From: Polynucleobacter meluiroseus
GTDB lineage: Bacteria; Pseudomonadota; Gammaproteobacteria; Burkholderiales; Burkholderiaceae
Reading direction: 5' to 3'
DNA length: 7,312 nucleotides
Assembly (NCBI GenBank): GCA_943329505.2
Contig: CALQED020000055.1
Location: 1 to 7,312, forward strand
Made by a program: the position numbers and the translations under genes
Notes under the pieces: model-generated
What the model was told of the DNA's origin: nothing
What the model saw: the letters and a program-made list of their open reading frames with translations, nothing else
Database searches by the model: none
Shown here: piece by piece, positions 6,132-7,312 of the stretch
Position numbering within the stretch: position 1 is the stretch's first letter
How the letters are laid out: each line of letters starts with the position of its first letter

Positions 6132-7312
6132 CTAAGGCTGCATTAAACGGCCTACTGCCCTGGAATAATCAACCTCCCCCAGGGTAAATCGTTCATGATT
6201 CTCCTCAACTGTAGACAGATCATATAAATAATTGACCATCAGGGCAGCTGACTGACGCAATCCCTTACGCGAAAGATCGCCTGACCAGTTAATTTGATGC
6301 AACTTAGCACCATTACCCAAATGAAATTTAGCTACTGGGTTGCCGTTTCTTCCGGCAGATGCCAGACCTAGATAGATACTTGCTAAACAGAGCAATGCAG
6401 ACTTTTCCTTTTCGGTCGCATCATCTGGATGCCACCCTGCACCTATACGTTCAGTCCAGGATCGATTTGCAAGGTTCATCGTCTCTAATGCGTTCTCGCG
6501 TGCTAAACGAATGGCCGGCTTTAATTGTGTGCCTGTTTTTTCAGTGCCAATATCTGCACCAGCAGCCACCCAATCCATAAAGCCAGGAATTGGCGAGAGC
6601 GTGACAAACGTTTTTAAAGTTGGGAACTCTGCATGCAACTGCTCAGCAACACGTTTAATTAAGAAATTACCCATCGAAACACCGCGCAAACCAGGCTCAC
6701 AGTTGCTAATAGAGTAGAACGCAGCCACTTTGTATTGCGAGGATTGGTGAACAGTCTCGGCCCTCTTATCTACCAAAGGCATGATGACGGCCGGAATCTC
6801 TGGCAATAAAGCGACTTCAACAAAGATGAGCGGCTCATTAGGCAATTGTGGATGAAAGAAGGCAAAGCAACGGCGATCAGGCTGCAAGCGCCTTCGCAGG
6901 TCATCCCAGCCATCAATTGCATGCACTGCTTCGTGTTGAATTAATTTCTCAAGCACCTCTGCTGGAGACTTCCAATCGACTCGATGCATCTTCAAAAAAC
7001 CAGGATTGAACCAGGAAGACAAGAGATGGCGTAAGTCAAAATCTACCGCAGTGAGTTCGGGTTGTTTTTCTAGTAACTGCAAAAGGTCGCGGCGCATGCC
7101 GACTAATCCAGCAGTGCCATTAGTCGCACGATTTAAGCGGCGAAATAATTCTTGTCTTGGAGGTTCAGTAACCCGTTGTAATTTAATGTAATTACGGGCG
7201 CTAGCTTCAGCAGAAAAATTTTGGGCAGCAGTCACGACTGCAGCAGGATCTGGGTTTAGTTTTTCAAACAGGAAAGTAAAAAACTTTGCATATTGGTCTT
7301 TGCTTAGTTTGC
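6132..7312 (-). CDS. Malonyl-CoA decarboxylase, MLYCD/MatA type (5' partial)
   Basis: The enzyme splits malonyl-CoA into acetyl-CoA and CO2 in the cytoplasm. The frame is open to the window end: upstream of the GTG at 7235 the codons read LSKDQYAKFFTFLFEKLNPD, a normal part of the N-terminal helical domain, so that GTG is internal. About 393 codons are visible of a usual 450 or so. The C-terminal acetyltransferase-like catalytic domain is complete. It contains SISNCEPGLRGVSMGNFLIK, TLSPIPGF with the expected catalytic serine (codon 6594-6596), and NPVAKFHLGNGA with the expected catalytic histidine (codon 6321-6323). These match Ser329 and His423 of the human enzyme as I recall them. Near the substrate region it also has HEAVHAIDGWDDLRRRL and RRCFAFFHP. 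About 160 bp separates its stop from the Bug ATG downstream on the same strand. With the MatB-type ligase this completes malonate to acetyl-CoA. Promoter and any regulator lie outside the window. It ends RLMQP with no peroxisomal-type SKL, as expected in bacteria. Confidence 0.95.
   Translation of the reverse strand, partial: KLSKDQYAKFFTFLFEKLNPDPAAVVTAAQNFSAEASARNYIKLQRVTEPPRQELFRRLNRATNGTAGLVGMRRDLLQLLEKQPELTAVDFDLRHLLSSWFNPGFLKMHRVDWKSPAEVLEKLIQHEAVHAIDGWDDLRRRLQPDRRCFAFFHPQLPNEPLIFVEVALLPEIPAVIMPLVDKRAETVHQSSQYKVAAFYSISNCEPGLRGVSMGNFLIKRVAEQLHAEFPTLKTFVTLSPIPGFMDWVAAGADIGTEKTGTQLKPAIRLARENALETMNLANRSWTERIGAGWHPDDATEKEKSALLCLASIYLGLASAGRNGNPVAKFHLGNGAKLHQINWSGDLSRKGLRQSAALMVNYLYDLSTVEENHERFTLGEVDYSRAVGRLMQP

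Noticed and set aside
7233..7312. GTG at 7235 as start of the decarboxylase
   Set aside because: The frame continues upstream to the window edge with family-like N-terminal sequence, so the gene is simply cut by the window.

Overview
The window looks like a betaproteobacterial chromosome, most likely Burkholderiales and possibly Polynucleobacter-like. The reasons are moderate GC with many AT-rich stretches, a zapA–6S RNA (ssrS) pair, a Bug/TctC-type periplasmic binding protein with a canonical Sec signal, and a MatB–Bug–malonyl-CoA decarboxylase cluster. The genus is inferred from general resemblance and was not tested by any search. No mobile element, CRISPR array, tRNA or rRNA was seen. The window is gene-dense and has no gene-free stretch over about 170 bp.

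Left half, + strand: the 3' part of a BtuB-like TonB-dependent outer-membrane receptor (cut by the window start) is followed by a small coiled-coil protein of unknown function. That gene overlaps zapA by 20 nt. zapA runs into the 6S RNA gene, whose 5' strand is read from the last codons of zapA. A TauE/SafE-family membrane transporter begins 3 nt after the 6S terminal helix, with its Shine-Dalgarno inside the helix.

Right half, - strand: three genes read right to left form a likely malonate-use operon. They are malonyl-CoA decarboxylase (MLYCD/MatA type, cut by the window end), a Bug-family tripartite tricarboxylate transporter binding protein, and a malonyl-CoA synthetase-like AMP-forming acyl-CoA ligase (MatB type). 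The inferred scheme is that the Bug protein captures a dicarboxylate in the periplasm, MatB activates malonate to malonyl-CoA with ATP and CoA, and the decarboxylase yields acetyl-CoA and CO2. No membrane TctA/TctB subunits are in view. The two halves converge at tauE and matB, whose stop codons are directly adjacent.

The most notable structure is the compact zapA–ssrS–tauE junction. Hand folding gives a complete 6S-like rod of about 214 nt with a central bubble and a plausible pRNA start. Both neighbouring coding units share sequence with its terminal helix: zapA by overlap, tauE through its ribosome binding site. No wholly new system was identified; the protein genes belong to known families except the small coiled-coil protein.
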